Positions 34,882-44,228 of a stretch of 64,000 nt of DNA are shown piece after piece. Source of the DNA: Variovorax davisae (GTDB lineage Bacteria > Pseudomonadota > Gammaproteobacteria > Burkholderiales > Burkholderiaceae_C). The position numbers were made by a program, and so were the translations under genes. The stretch's first letter is position 1, and the number at the start of each line of letters is the position of its first letter. Below the pieces are notes generated by a model. That model had not been told where the DNA came from. It worked only from the letters and a program-made list of their open reading frames with translations, and searched no databases. The stretch lies in NCBI RefSeq assembly GCF_030316845.1, contig NZ_JASZYS010000001.1:744001-808000 (forward strand). Direction: 5' to 3'.

Positions 34882-37215
34882 ATGAAATTTCGCTTTCCCA
34901 TCGTCATCATCGACGAGGACTTCCGCTCCGAGAACACGTCGGGCCTGGGTATCCGAGCCCTGGCGCAGGCCTTCGAGAGCGAAGGCTTCGAGGTGCTGGG
35001 CGTCACCAGCTACGGCGACCTCAGCCAGTTCGCGCAGCAGCAAAGCCGCGCCAGCGCCTTCATCCTGTCGATCGACGACGAGGAGTTCACCGTCGGGCCG
35101 GACCTTGACCCCGCGGTGCTGAGCCTGCGCACCTTCATCGGCGAAGTGCGGCGCAAGAACGCCGACGTGCCGATCTACATCTACGGCGAGACCAAGACCT
35201 CGCGCCACATCCCGAACGACATCCTGCGCGAGCTGCACGGCTTCATCCACATGTTCGAGGACACGCCGGAGTTCGTGGCGCGCCACATCATCCGGGAGGC
35301 CAAGAGCTACCTCGAAGGCGTGCAGCCGCCGTTCTTCAAGGCGCTGATCGACTATGCCGAGGACGGGTCGTACTCGTGGCACTGCCCCGGCCATTCGGGG
35401 GGGGTCGCCTTCCTGAAGAGCCCGGTGGGCCAGATGTTCCACCAGTTCTTCGGCGAGAACATGCTGCGCGCCGACGTCTGCAACGCGGTGGAGGAACTCG
35501 GCCAGCTGCTCGACCACACCGGCCCGGTGGCCGCCAGCGAGCGCAACGCGGCGCGCATCTTCAACGCCGACCACTGCTTCTTCGTCACCAACGGCACCAG
35601 CACCAGCAACAAGATGGTCTGGCACCACACGGTGGCGCCCGACGACGTGGTGGTGGTCGACCGCAACTGCCACAAGTCGATCCTGCACGCGATCATCATG
35701 ACCGGCGCGATTCCGGTCTTCATGAAGCCCACGCGCAACCACTTCGGCATCATCGGTCCGATTCCCAAGAGCGAGTTCGAACCGGCGGCGATCAAGGCCA
35801 AGATCGCGGCCAATCCGCTGCTCTCGCACGTCGACGCCAACAAGGTCAAGCCGCGCGTGATGACGCTCACGCAGTCGACCTACGACGGCGTGATCTACAA
35901 CACCGAGACCATCAAGAACATGCTCGACGGCTACGTCGACACGCTGCACTTCGACGAGGCCTGGCTGCCGCATGCGGCCTTCCACCCGTTCTACGGCGCC
36001 TACCACGCGATGGGCAAGCGCCGGGTGCGGCCGCGGGACTCGCTGGTCTTCGCGACCCAGTCGACCCACAAGCTGCTGGCCGGCATCAGCCAGGCCAGCC
36101 ACGTGCTGGTGCAGGATTCGCAGAACCGGGCGCTCGACCGCGACCTGTTCAACGAGGCCTACCTGATGCATTCGTCGACCAGCCCGCAGTACGCGATCAT
36201 CGCCAGCTGCGACGTCGCCGCCGCGATGATGGAGCCGCCCGGGGGCACCGCGCTGGTCGAGGAGAGCATCCTCGAGGCGCTGGACTTCCGCCGCGCCATG
36301 CGCAAGGTCGAGGCCGAGTTCGGCAAGGACGAGTGGTGGTTCAAGGTCTGGGGCCCCGAGAAGCTGGTCGACGAAGGCATCGGCCGGGCCGACGACTGGA
36401 TCATCAAGGGCGAGTCGCGCACCGCCAAGTGGCACGGCTTCGGCAAGCTGGCCGACGGCTTCAACATGCTGGACCCGATCAAGTCGACCATCGTGACGCC
36501 GGGCCTCGATCTCAACGGCAAGTTCGCCAAGACCGGCATCCCGGCCAGCATCGTCACCAAGTTCCTGGCCGAGCACGGCGTGATCGTCGAGAAGACCGGG
36601 CTCTACAGCTTCTTCATCATGTTCACGATCGGCATCACCAAGGGCCGCTGGAACACGCTGTTGACGGCGCTGCAGCAGTTCAAGGACGACTACGCGCGCA
36701 ACCAGCCGATGTGGCGGATCATGCCGGAGTTCTGCCAGGCGCACCCCAAGTACGAGCGCCTGGGCCTGCGCGACCTGTGCCACCACATCCATGAGCTGTA
36801 CGCGCGCTTCGACGTCGCGCGCCTGACCACCGAGATGTACCTGAGCGACCTGACGCCGGCGATGAAGCCGAGCGATGCCTTCGCCCACATCGCGCACCGC
36901 AAGACCGAGCGGGTCGAGATCGACCACCTCGAAGGCCGCATCACGACCAGCCTGATCACGCCGTACCCGCCGGGCATCCCGCTGCTGATCCCGGGCGAGG
37001 TCTTCAACAAGAAGATCGTCGACTACCTGAAGTTCGCGCGCGAGTTCAACACCGAGTGCCCGGGCTTCGAGACCGACATCCACGGGCTGGTCGGGCGCAT
37101 CGACGAGACCACCGGCAAGAAGCGCTACTACGCCGACTGCGTGAGGGCCGAGCCGCCGGTGGTGGTGGTGGCCAGCGTCAAGCCAGCCGCAAAGTCATCA
37201 CGCCCGCGACGATGA
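34882..37215 (+). CDS. Inducible-type Lys/Arg/Orn decarboxylase (PLP)
   Basis: A 777-residue fold-III-type (prokaryotic group) decarboxylase. The N-terminal wing domain (about 1-150) is followed by the PLP domain: DHCFFVTNGTSTSNKMVW near residue 237, HFDEAWLPHAAFHPF, and the PLP lysine in ATQSTHKLLAGISQAS near residue 400. The C-terminal domain ends in a basic tail. These enzymes form large acid-stress complexes and produce cadaverine, agmatine or putrescine. Length is closest to arginine-type AdiA (about 755), but the substrate cannot be settled by eye. The 3' end overlaps the convergent DMT transporter gene by 38 bp. Confidence 0.9.
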   Translation: MKFRFPIVIIDEDFRSENTSGLGIRALAQAFESEGFEVLGVTSYGDLSQFAQQQSRASAFILSIDDEEFTVGPDLDPAVLSLRTFIGEVRRKNADVPIYIYGETKTSRHIPNDILRELHGFIHMFEDTPEFVARHIIREAKSYLEGVQPPFFKALIDYAEDGSYSWHCPGHSGGVAFLKSPVGQMFHQFFGENMLRADVCNAVEELGQLLDHTGPVAASERNAARIFNADHCFFVTNGTSTSNKMVWHHTVAPDDVVVVDRNCHKSILHAIIMTGAIPVFMKPTRNHFGIIGPIPKSEFEPAAIKAKIAANPLLSHVDANKVKPRVMTLTQSTYDGVIYNTETIKNMLDGYVDTLHFDEAWLPHAAFHPFYGAYHAMGKRRVRPRDSLVFATQSTHKLLAGISQASHVLVQDSQNRALDRDLFNEAYLMHSSTSPQYAIIASCDVAAAMMEPPGGTALVEESILEALDFRRAMRKVEAEFGKDEWWFKVWGPEKLVDEGIGRADDWIIKGESRTAKWHGFGKLADGFNMLDPIKSTIVTPGLDLNGKFAKTGIPASIVTKFLAEHGVIVEKTGLYSFFIMFTIGITKGRWNTLLTALQQFKDDYARNQPMWRIMPEFCQAHPKYERLGLRDLCHHIHELYARFDVARLTTEMYLSDLTPAMKPSDAFAHIAHRKTERVEIDHLEGRITTSLITPYPPGIPLLIPGEVFNKKIVDYLKFAREFNTECPGFETDIHGLVGRIDETTGKKRYYADCVRAEPPVVVVASVKPAAKSSRPRR

Positions 37216-38047
37216 CCACGGTGCCGGCAGCACGCTGCCAGCCGAAGGGCTCGCGCAGGAAGAGGGTGCCGATGACCGCGGCGAACAGCACCGAGGTCTC
37301 GCGCAGCGCCGCGACCACGGCGACCGGCGCCTGGGTCATCGCCCACAGCGCGATGCCGTAGCTGCCCAGCGACGCCGCCGTGCCGACCAGCGCGATCTTC
37401 CAGCGCCCCGCCATGTAGGCCAGCGCGGCGCCCCGCCGGCCGGGGCGCCGCCACAGCACCAGCAGCAGGTAGGGCAGGCCGTCGAACACGAACAGGCCGG
37501 CCACGTAGGCCAGGGCGTCGCCCGAGGCGCGCACGCCGATGCCGTCGATTACGGTGTAGAGCGCGATGATCGCGGCATTCGCCAGCGCGAAGCCGAGCGC
37601 CTTGCGCCGCTGCCTTTCGTCGCTGTCGCGCAGGGCCGAGCGCGACAGGCCCAGCGTCACCACCCCGGCGCAGATCACGAGCACGCCGGCCCAGCCCGCC
37701 ACCGAGATGCCTTCGCCGATGAAGGGCAGGCTGCCCATCGCCACCAGCAGCGGTGCGCAGCCGCGCATTACCGGGTAGGTGAGCCCCAGGTCGCCGTGCT
37801 TGTAGGCCCCGGCCAGCGCGATGTAGTAGCCGAGGTGGATCACCAGCGAGGCCGCCATGTAGGGCCAGGCGGCCGGCGCGGGCAGGCCCGTGTGGTAGAG
37901 CAGCGGAACGGAGATGAAGAAGCCCAGGCTGTGGATCAGCGCGGTGTCGAGCGACTTGTCGCCGCCGGCCTTGATGAGCGCGTTCCAGCCCGCATGCAGC
38001 AGCGCGCCGAACAGCACGGCGCCGACGATCGAGGCGCCGAGCGTCAC
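37178..38047 (-). CDS. EamA-family DMT transporter
   Basis: A 289-residue membrane protein with about ten hydrophobic segments in two EamA repeats. The first begins VLFGALLHAGWNALIKAGG and the second around ALANAAIIALYTVIDG. A GTG start at 38047 overlaps the stop of the HD-domain gene (GTGA), so it is coupled to the phosphonate-linked genes. Substrate is unknown; the gene order suggests a small organic metabolite. Its 3' end overlaps the decarboxylase gene tail-to-tail. Confidence 0.82.
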   Translation of the reverse strand: MTLGASIVGAVLFGALLHAGWNALIKAGGDKSLDTALIHSLGFFISVPLLYHTGLPAPAAWPYMAASLVIHLGYYIALAGAYKHGDLGLTYPVMRGCAPLLVAMGSLPFIGEGISVAGWAGVLVICAGVVTLGLSRSALRDSDERQRRKALGFALANAAIIALYTVIDGIGVRASGDALAYVAGLFVFDGLPYLLLVLWRRPGRRGAALAYMAGRWKIALVGTAASLGSYGIALWAMTQAPVAVVAALRETSVLFAAVIGTLFLREPFGWQRAAGTVVIVAGVMTLRLA

Positions 38048-38592
38048 TTGAGCATGCAGCGCTGCGCGCGCGCCAGGAAGTGCGAGAGCGGTGGTGTGGG
38101 GCAGCCGGCTTCCTTGGCGAGGTCGTCCCACAGGCGCAGCCGGACCGCCTCGGGAGCATGGGGCTGGGCGATGAAGCGCTCGGCCTGGTCGGCGCTGAAG
38201 ACGCCGCCCTGCAGTTCGAGGCTGCGCTTCGAATCGGCCGACAGGCCGGCCCGGTAGCGCGCGCGCGTGGCGCAGAGGTAGCGCTTGGCGTCCACGTGCC
38301 ACTGGATCGGCGCCAGCACCCGGTCGCTGAAGACGCCGCGCAGGAAGGGCAGGGCGTAGAACTGGTGCAGGTCGTCGATGCCGCGCAGGCTGGGCGATTC
38401 ACCCTGCTCGTTGAGCAGGTGGCCGAGGTCGTGCAGCAGCGCCGCCGTGACCAGTTCGTCGTCGGCGCCGTCGCATTCGGCCCGCAGCGCGGTCTGCAGC
38501 GCATGCGCGAGCTGGGTGACCGGCTCGCCGCTGTACTGCTCGCCGCCGCGGCGCGCGAACAGGGTCTCGATATCCGGAATGCTCAGTGCCAT
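38044..38592 (-). CDS. HD-domain protein of the phosphonate-associated type
   Basis: A 182-residue HD-domain protein. The metal-binding signature AALLHDLGHLLNE is near residue 52, GIDDLHQFYALPFL and PIQWHVDAKRYLC supply further His ligands. It resembles the HD proteins found in phosphonate catabolism loci (PhnZ-like and TIGR03276-like). PhnZ cleaves a hydroxylated 2-aminoethylphosphonate oxidatively, but it acts with a dioxygenase (PhnY) not seen here. It is divergent from the FAD oxidoreductase and PhnX genes. The exact reaction is inferred. Confidence 0.72.
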   Translation of the reverse strand: MALSIPDIETLFARRGGEQYSGEPVTQLAHALQTALRAECDGADDELVTAALLHDLGHLLNEQGESPSLRGIDDLHQFYALPFLRGVFSDRVLAPIQWHVDAKRYLCATRARYRAGLSADSKRSLELQGGVFSADQAERFIAQPHAPEAVRLRLWDDLAKEAGCPTPPLSHFLARAQRCMLK

Positions 38593-38726
38593 CGGGTCCT
38601 CGGGATGAGATCGCGCCCGGCATGTTAGCGGCCATTTCACTTTGGCAAGGCCTGGCGGAGCAGATCGCACCGGGGGTCGAGGCTTGTCATATTGCCGTAT
38701 CCCGCATCGGGCAGACTGCTCGACCG

Positions 38727-39854
38727 ATGACAGACACCTCCACCCATTTCGACCTCGTGGTCGTCGGCGCCGGCATCGTCGGCCTGGCCCACGCCTACAC
38801 TGCCGCGCGGCGCGGACTCAAGGTCTGCGTGGTCGAGCGCGACGCGGCCTGCGTCGGTGCCTCGATCCGCAACTTCGGCTTCATCACCGTCACCGGGCAG
38901 GGCGCCGGCGACACCTGGCGCCGGGCCCGGCGCTCGCGCGAGATCTGGGGCGAGATCGCCCCCGCCGCGGGCATCGAGGCCCTGCACCACGGCCTCTGGC
39001 TCACGGCCTTCCGGCCCCAGGCACTCGTAGTGCTGCAAGAGTTCATGGCGACGCCGATGGCCGAGGGCTGCGAGCTGCTCGAGGTCGCCGAGGCGGCCTC
39101 GCGGGCGCCGGTGCTGCGGCTGGACGACGCCCAGGGCGTGCTCTACAGCCCGCACGAGATGCGGGTCGAGTCGCGCACCGCGATCGGGCTGCTGGCACGC
39201 TGGCTGGCCGAGGCCATGGGCGTGGTCTTCCGGTTCGGAGAGGCCGTGCTGGAGGTGGCAGCGCCGCGGGTTCGCACCTCGCGCGCCGTGCTGCACGGCG
39301 AGCGGGTCGCGGTCTGCACCAACACCGACCTCCACGGCCTGTTCGCCGGGCGCCTGGCGTCGCACGGGCTGCAGCTGTGCCAGTTGCACATGCTGCGGGT
39401 GCAGCCCGAGCCGGGCTTCAAGCTGCCCGGTTCGGTGATGGCCGACCTGAGCCTGGTGCGCTACCACGGCTACAGCAAGCTGCCGGCCGCCGCCGCGCTG
39501 CTCGAGCAGATCCGCCGGGAGGAGGCGGAGTCGCTCGCCAACGGCATCCACCTGATCGTGGTGCAGAGCGCCGACGGCTCGCTGGTGGTCGGCGACTCGC
39601 ATCACTATGGCGCCGCGCCCGAACCCTTTGCCGACCAACGGGTCGACGACCTGATCTTCGAGCACCTGCATCGCACGCTGCAACTTCGACAGGCCCGCGT
39701 GAGCGAGCGCTGGGTCGGCCTCTATCCCTCGTCGGCCAGCACCGATTGCCTGATCGATACCCCCGACGACGCGACGCGGCTGGTGCTGGTCACCAGCGGC
39801 ACCGGCGCCAGCACCGCCTTCGGCATCGCCGAGGACGTGTTCGCGCGCTGGTAG
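38727..39854 (+). CDS. FAD-dependent oxidoreductase, phosphonate-associated (TIGR03364-like)
   Basis: A 375-residue DAO-fold flavoprotein. The dinucleotide site is DLVVVGAGIVGLAHAYTAARRGLKV, read in parts at residues 9-33, and ASIRNFGFITVTGQG follows near residue 48. TSGTGASTAFGIAE near the end completes FAD contacts. This subgroup is typically found next to phnX. Members are proposed to oxidise 2-aminoethylphosphonate or an N-methyl derivative to phosphonoacetaldehyde, the PhnX substrate. The gene is 24 bp upstream of phnX. ATG 38727 is the best start by the Rossmann motif. Confidence 0.82.
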   Translation: MTDTSTHFDLVVVGAGIVGLAHAYTAARRGLKVCVVERDAACVGASIRNFGFITVTGQGAGDTWRRARRSREIWGEIAPAAGIEALHHGLWLTAFRPQALVVLQEFMATPMAEGCELLEVAEAASRAPVLRLDDAQGVLYSPHEMRVESRTAIGLLARWLAEAMGVVFRFGEAVLEVAAPRVRTSRAVLHGERVAVCTNTDLHGLFAGRLASHGLQLCQLHMLRVQPEPGFKLPGSVMADLSLVRYHGYSKLPAAAALLEQIRREEAESLANGIHLIVVQSADGSLVVGDSHHYGAAPEPFADQRVDDLIFEHLHRTLQLRQARVSERWVGLYPSSASTDCLIDTPDDATRLVLVTSGTGASTAFGIAEDVFARW

Positions 39855-39878
39855 ACCATCCACCCAGACAAAGAGACC

Positions 39879-40694
39879 ATGACTTCTCCCGCATCCAGCC
39901 TCCGCGCCGTCGTCTTCGACTGGGCCGGCACCATCATCGACTTCGGTTCCTGCGCCCCGATGGGCGCCTTCGTGAAGTTGTTCAGGCAGTTCGACATCGC
40001 GATCACGATCGAGGATGCGCGCGGCCCCATGGGCGTCGCCAAGTGGGACCACATCAAGGCCCTGGGCTCGCTGCCGCATGTCGCGGCCCAATGGGCCGAA
40101 CGCCACGGCAAGCCTTTCGCCGATGCCGACGTCGACCGGCTCTACGAGATCTTCACGCCCATGAACGCGGCCATCGTGGCGGACTTCGCCGACTTCATCC
40201 CGGGCGCCGTGGAGGTGGTCGACGCCGTGCGCGCGCGCGGCCTGAAGATCGGTTCGACCACCGGCTACAACCGCCCGATCATGGACATCGTGACCCCGAT
40301 CGCGGCCGCCGGCGGCTACGTGCCGGACAACCTGGTGTGTGCCGGCGACCTCGCCGCGGGCCGGCCGAGCCCCTTGATGATGTACCGCAGCTTCGCCGAT
40401 CTCGGCGTCTGGCCGCCGTCGACGGTGGTGAAGGTGGACGACACCGGGGTCGGCATCGAAGAGGGCGTGCACGCCGGCACCTGGACCGTCGGGCTGGCCG
40501 TGAGCGGCAACGCGGTCGGCCTGCCGCTGGCCGACTGGCAAGCCCTCGACCCCGACCGCCAGCAGGCATTGCGCGCCGCCGCCACGGCCAGGCTGAAAGC
40601 CTCGGGCGCGCACTACGTGATCGACAGCGTGGCCGACCTGTTGCCGGTGCTGGACGACATCGAAGCCAGGTTGGCGCAGGGCCTCGGGCCCTGA
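39879..40694 (+). CDS. phnX: Phosphonoacetaldehyde hydrolase (phosphonatase)
   Basis: A 271-residue HAD-superfamily enzyme. The nucleophile Asp is in AVVFDWAGTIIDFGS (residues 10-24), and the Schiff-base lysine of the cap is probably in MGVAKWDHIKALG near residue 53. GSTTGYNRPIMD and VVKVDDTGVGIEEG supply the remaining HAD motifs. It hydrolyses phosphonoacetaldehyde to acetaldehyde and phosphate. Usually its substrate comes from the transaminase PhnW, which is not found here; the upstream FAD enzyme may take that role. Confidence 0.95.
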   Translation: MTSPASSLRAVVFDWAGTIIDFGSCAPMGAFVKLFRQFDIAITIEDARGPMGVAKWDHIKALGSLPHVAAQWAERHGKPFADADVDRLYEIFTPMNAAIVADFADFIPGAVEVVDAVRARGLKIGSTTGYNRPIMDIVTPIAAAGGYVPDNLVCAGDLAAGRPSPLMMYRSFADLGVWPPSTVVKVDDTGVGIEEGVHAGTWTVGLAVSGNAVGLPLADWQALDPDRQQALRAAATARLKASGAHYVIDSVADLLPVLDDIEARLAQGLGP

Positions 40695-40696
40695 AC

Positions 40697-41548
40697 TCAG
40701 TCGCCCAGGTCCGGGCGCTCGCGCAGGAAGCGCGCAAAGCGCGGCAGGCCGTTGGAGGTGGTTCCGTTGTAGCGGTAGCTCACCCAGCTGCCGATCGCCG
40801 GCGGCTTCTCGCGTTCGGCGTCGCTGAAGCCGCTGCCGAGCTTGAAGCGCTTGCCGTCTTCGGTCTCGACCCACAGCGCGCCCATCCGGGCGGCGTGCTT
40901 GCCGCGGCCCGGCACGTAGGAAACGACGCGCGCGTCGGCGTCCTCGAAGGGCTTGACCTTGACCAGGTCGGTATTGCGTTCGGCCCGGTAGAGCGAGCCG
41001 CCACGGTGCAGCATCAGGCCTTCGCCACCCATGCGCACCGTCTTGTCGAGCAGCGCCTGCAGCTCTTCGTCGGTGGTCGCGCGCAGTTGCGGCACCGCCA
41101 CGATCCAGGGCGCCTCGGTGATCGGCAGCAGCTTGCGCAAGGCTGCGAGCCGGGCCGTGAAGTCGCCGGGCGAAGCGGGCAGGTCGAACACCATGAAGCG
41201 CATCTCGCGCCAGGCGCCGTCGACCGGCTTCTCGCTGCGCACGGTCGAGACCGCATGGGCGAAGCGGCCGCGGCCGGCCCACAGCTCGCCATCCATCGGC
41301 ACGGCGGGCAATGACGCGGTGAACCAGGCCGGTGCCTCGACCCGCTCGCCGCCGCGGGTCCACAGCTGCTTGCCGTCCCAGTAGCCGCGAACACCGTCGT
41401 ACTTCTCGCTGACCCAGTAGTCCGCCAGCGGCAGGCCGCGGCGGTACACCCCGGCCAGCATCAGCGGCGGCGCGCTGCCGGCCATCGCCGCCGGCGCCAG
41501 CCAAGCCAGCGCCGCGAGGACGAAAGCCCGTCGATCCATCTTGTTCAT
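40697..41548 (-). CDS. Secreted ATP-dependent DNA ligase (LigE-like)
   Basis: A 283-residue minimal ATP-dependent DNA ligase. Motif I with the adenylated lysine is SEKYDGVRGYWDG near residue 48. PMDGELWAGRG is motif III-like and GGEGLMLH motif IV-like. The OB-fold has LVKVKPFEDADARVV and KRFKLGSGFSDAER. The N-terminus MNKMDRRAFVLAALAWLAP then AAMAG is a signal peptide with a twin-arginine-like pattern, so a periplasmic site is likely, as for LigE proteins linked to DNA uptake. GGAGGAAGG precedes ATG 41548. It is convergent with phnX, with only 2 bp between the stops. Confidence 0.85.
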   Translation of the reverse strand: MNKMDRRAFVLAALAWLAPAAMAGSAPPLMLAGVYRRGLPLADYWVSEKYDGVRGYWDGKQLWTRGGERVEAPAWFTASLPAVPMDGELWAGRGRFAHAVSTVRSEKPVDGAWREMRFMVFDLPASPGDFTARLAALRKLLPITEAPWIVAVPQLRATTDEELQALLDKTVRMGGEGLMLHRGGSLYRAERNTDLVKVKPFEDADARVVSYVPGRGKHAARMGALWVETEDGKRFKLGSGFSDAEREKPPAIGSWVSYRYNGTTSNGLPRFARFLRERPDLGD

Positions 41549-41601
41549 TGACAAGTCCTTCCTCCCCGCCTCCCGCCCGGGCGCCATCGCGCCCCTGGGG
41601 C

Positions 41602-42387
41602 CTAAGCTTCCGAAACGCCGCCGACCACCTGGCTGAAGCCGCCGTCCACGTAGGTGATCTCGGCGGTCACGCCGCTGGCCAGGTCGCTCAGCAGGAAGGC
41701 CGCCACGTTGCCGACCTCTTCGATGGTCACGTTGCGGCGCATCGGCGCCACCTTGGAGATCGCCGACAAGAGCTTGCCGAAGTCCTTGATGCCGCTGGCG
41801 GCCAGGGTCTTGATCGGGCCGGCGCTGATGCCGTTGACACGCATGCCCTTCGGGCCCAGCGATTCGGCCAGGTAGCGTACCGAGGCCTCGAGCGAGGCCT
41901 TGGCCAGGCCCATGGTGTTGTAGTTGGGCAGCGCGCGGATGGCGCCCAGGTAGGTCAGGGTCAGCAGGGCCGACTTGTCGTTGAGATAGGGCAGGGCGGC
42001 CTTGGCCATCGCCGGGAAGCTGTAGGCGCTGATGTCGTGCGCGATCTTGAAACCGTCGCGCGACAGGCCCTCGAGGAAGTCGCCGGCGATGGCTTCGCGC
42101 GGCGCGAAGCCGATGCTGTGGACGAAGCCGTCGAAGGCGGGCCAGGTCTGGGCCAGGTCGGCGAACAGCTTCTCGATCTGGGCATCGTCGCCGACGTCGC
42201 AGTCGAACACCAGCTGGGAGCCGAAATCGGCCGCGAACTCGGTGATCCGGTCCTTGAAGCGCTCGCCCACGTAGCTGAAAGCCAGTTCGGCGCCTTGCGC
42301 ATGGCAGGCCTTGGCGATGCCGTACGCGATCGAGCGGTTGCTCAGAACGCCCGTGATCAGAAGTTTTTTGCCGGAAAGAAAGCCCAT
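41602..42387 (-). CDS. fabI: Enoyl-[acyl-carrier-protein] reductase (NADH)
   Basis: A 261-residue SDR-family enoyl reductase for the last step of fatty-acid elongation. It begins [20 protein letters not shown] with the FabI-type NAD site. The catalytic Y-x6-K pair is [10 protein letters not shown] near residue 156, and the [14 protein letters not shown] substrate loop follows. GFLSGK-type start and length match FabI. The frame is open further upstream, but 42387 is the family start. It is divergent from the binding-protein gene with only 37 bp between. Confidence 0.95.
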   Translation of the reverse strand: MGFLSGKKLLITGVLSNRSIAYGIAKACHAQGAELAFSYVGERFKDRITEFAADFGSQLVFDCDVGDDAQIEKLFADLAQTWPAFDGFVHSIGFAPREAIAGDFLEGLSRDGFKIAHDISAYSFPAMAKAALPYLNDKSALLTLTYLGAIRALPNYNTMGLAKASLEASVRYLAESLGPKGMRVNGISAGPIKTLAASGIKDFGKLLSAISKVAPMRRNVTIEEVGNVAAFLLSDLASGVTAEITYVDGGFSQVVGGVSEA

Positions 42388-42424
42388 GGGACGACCTCGT
42401 GTAAATCTTGGGCAGAATTCTCGC

Positions 42425-44221
42425 ATGCGAGCCTGGCTTCTTTTCGTGTTGGCGCTGTGGGCCTGCCCCACCTGGGCGGCGCATGCCTACGCCCAGTTCG
42501 GCGACATCAAGTACCCGCCGGGCTTCACCCATTTCGACTACGTCAATCCCCAGGCCCCCAAGGGCGGCGAGATCCGCATGGTGCCGCCGACGCGGCCGAC
42601 CAATTTCGACAAGTTCAATCCGTTCACGCTCAAGGGCACGGCGCCGTACGGCATCGGCGGCCTGATGTTCGAGAGCCTGCTGACCGGCAATTCGGAGGAG
42701 CCGACCACCGCCTACGGCCTGCTGGCCGAGGATGTCGAGGTCGCGGCCGACAAGAAATCGGCCACCTTCAGGATCCACCCCAAGGCGCGCTTCAACGACG
42801 GCAGCCCGGTGCTGGCGGCGGACGTGGTCCATTCGTTCAACACGCTGATCGGCAAGCTGGCGGCACCGCAGTTCAAGACCATCTACGCGGAGGTCCAGGG
42901 CGTCAAGGCGGTGGACGAGCGCACGGTGCGCTTCGATTTCAAGAGCCCCAACCCCGAGCTGCCGCTGGTGGTGGGGGGCATGCCGGTGTTCAGCCGCGCC
43001 TGGGGCGGCGGCAAGCCCTTCGACCAGATCACGACCGACGTGCCGATCGGCTCGGGACCGTACAAGCTCGTCAACCCCCGCATGGGCCGCGACATCACCT
43101 ACACCCGCGATCCGGGCTACTGGGGCGCCGACCTGCCGGTGCGCCGGGGCTTCTTCAACTTCGATCGCGTCACCTACCGGATCTACCTCGACGAGACCGC
43201 CAAGTTCGAAGGGCTCAAGGCCGGCGAGTTCGACTACATGCGCGAGTTCACCTCGCGCAACTGGGCCCGGCAGTACAAGGGCAAGCAGTTCGATTCCGGC
43301 GAGATCCTGAAGCGCGCGTTCGAGAACAAGAACCCCGGCGATTTCCAGGGCTATGTCTTCAATGCCCGCAATCCCAAGTTCCAGGACATCCGGGTGCGCC
43401 AGGCGATCGGGCTGGCGGTGGACTTCGAATGGCTCAACCGGCAGCTCTTCTATGGGCTGTACAAGCGCGTCGAGGGCTATTTCCCGAACAGCGAGTTCCA
43501 TGCCGAAGGCCTGCCGACGCCGGAAGAACTCGCGTTGCTCGAACCCTTGCGCGGCAAGTTGCGGCCCGAGGTCTTCGGTCCGGCCGTGGTGTCGCCGAGC
43601 ACGGCGCCGCCCGGCAGCCTGCGCGACAACCTGCGCAAGGCACGCGACTTGCTCGCGCAAGCCGGATGGACCTACCGCGACGGCGCCTTGCGCAATGCGA
43701 AGGGCGAGCCCTTCACGATCGAATTCCTCAACGACCAGCCGTCGCTGATCCGCGTCGCGACGCCGTTCCAGACCGCGCTGCAGAAGCTCGGCATCCAGAT
43801 GAACTTCCGCACGGTCGATTTTTCGCTGTCCCAGCAGCGCATGGACAACTTCGATTTCGAAATGACGACGGTGCGGCTGCCGGGCAGCACGGCGCCGGGC
43901 GGCGAACTGCTGGAGCTGTTCGGCTCCGAGGCCGCCACCACGCCGGGTTCGCGCAACATCTGGGGCATTGCCGACCCCGCCGTCGACGCGCTGGTGCAGA
44001 AGGTGGTGAGCGCCACCACCCGGCCCGAGCTCAGTGCGGCGATGCGCGCGCTGGACCGGGTGCTGTCGCATGGCTACTACTCGATCCCGCAGTACTACGG
44101 CGGCATGTTCCTGATCGGCTACCGTCCGAAGCCCTTCGTGCTGCCCGAGGTGATTCCGCCCTACTACGACGCCGATGGCTGGGCCATGAGCACCTGGTGG
44201 GCATCGCCCGCCAACAAATAG
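42425..44221 (+). CDS. yejA: Periplasmic oligopeptide/microcin C-type binding protein
   Basis: A 598-residue family 5 extracellular solute-binding protein. The N-terminus is a signal peptide (residues 1-20, ending WAAHA). [19 protein letters not shown] is characteristic of YejA-type proteins, and [20 protein letters not shown], read in parts, is the cluster 5 signature region. It is followed by two permease and one double-ATPase genes, so it delivers oligopeptides, and possibly microcin C-like compounds, to that importer. Length fits YejA (about 600). Confidence 0.9.
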   Translation: MRAWLLFVLALWACPTWAAHAYAQFGDIKYPPGFTHFDYVNPQAPKGGEIRMVPPTRPTNFDKFNPFTLKGTAPYGIGGLMFESLLTGNSEEPTTAYGLLAEDVEVAADKKSATFRIHPKARFNDGSPVLAADVVHSFNTLIGKLAAPQFKTIYAEVQGVKAVDERTVRFDFKSPNPELPLVVGGMPVFSRAWGGGKPFDQITTDVPIGSGPYKLVNPRMGRDITYTRDPGYWGADLPVRRGFFNFDRVTYRIYLDETAKFEGLKAGEFDYMREFTSRNWARQYKGKQFDSGEILKRAFENKNPGDFQGYVFNARNPKFQDIRVRQAIGLAVDFEWLNRQLFYGLYKRVEGYFPNSEFHAEGLPTPEELALLEPLRGKLRPEVFGPAVVSPSTAPPGSLRDNLRKARDLLAQAGWTYRDGALRNAKGEPFTIEFLNDQPSLIRVATPFQTALQKLGIQMNFRTVDFSLSQQRMDNFDFEMTTVRLPGSTAPGGELLELFGSEAATTPGSRNIWGIADPAVDALVQKVVSATTRPELSAAMRALDRVLSHGYYSIPQYYGGMFLIGYRPKPFVLPEVIPPYYDADGWAMSTWWASPANK

Positions 44222-44228
44222 GAAGGCC

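Noticed and set aside
34855..37083. A 742-codon leftward frame opposite the decarboxylase
   Set aside because: No domain, typical antisense shadow composition (Asp/Val/Arg/His-rich), while the opposite strand encodes a complete PLP decarboxylase.
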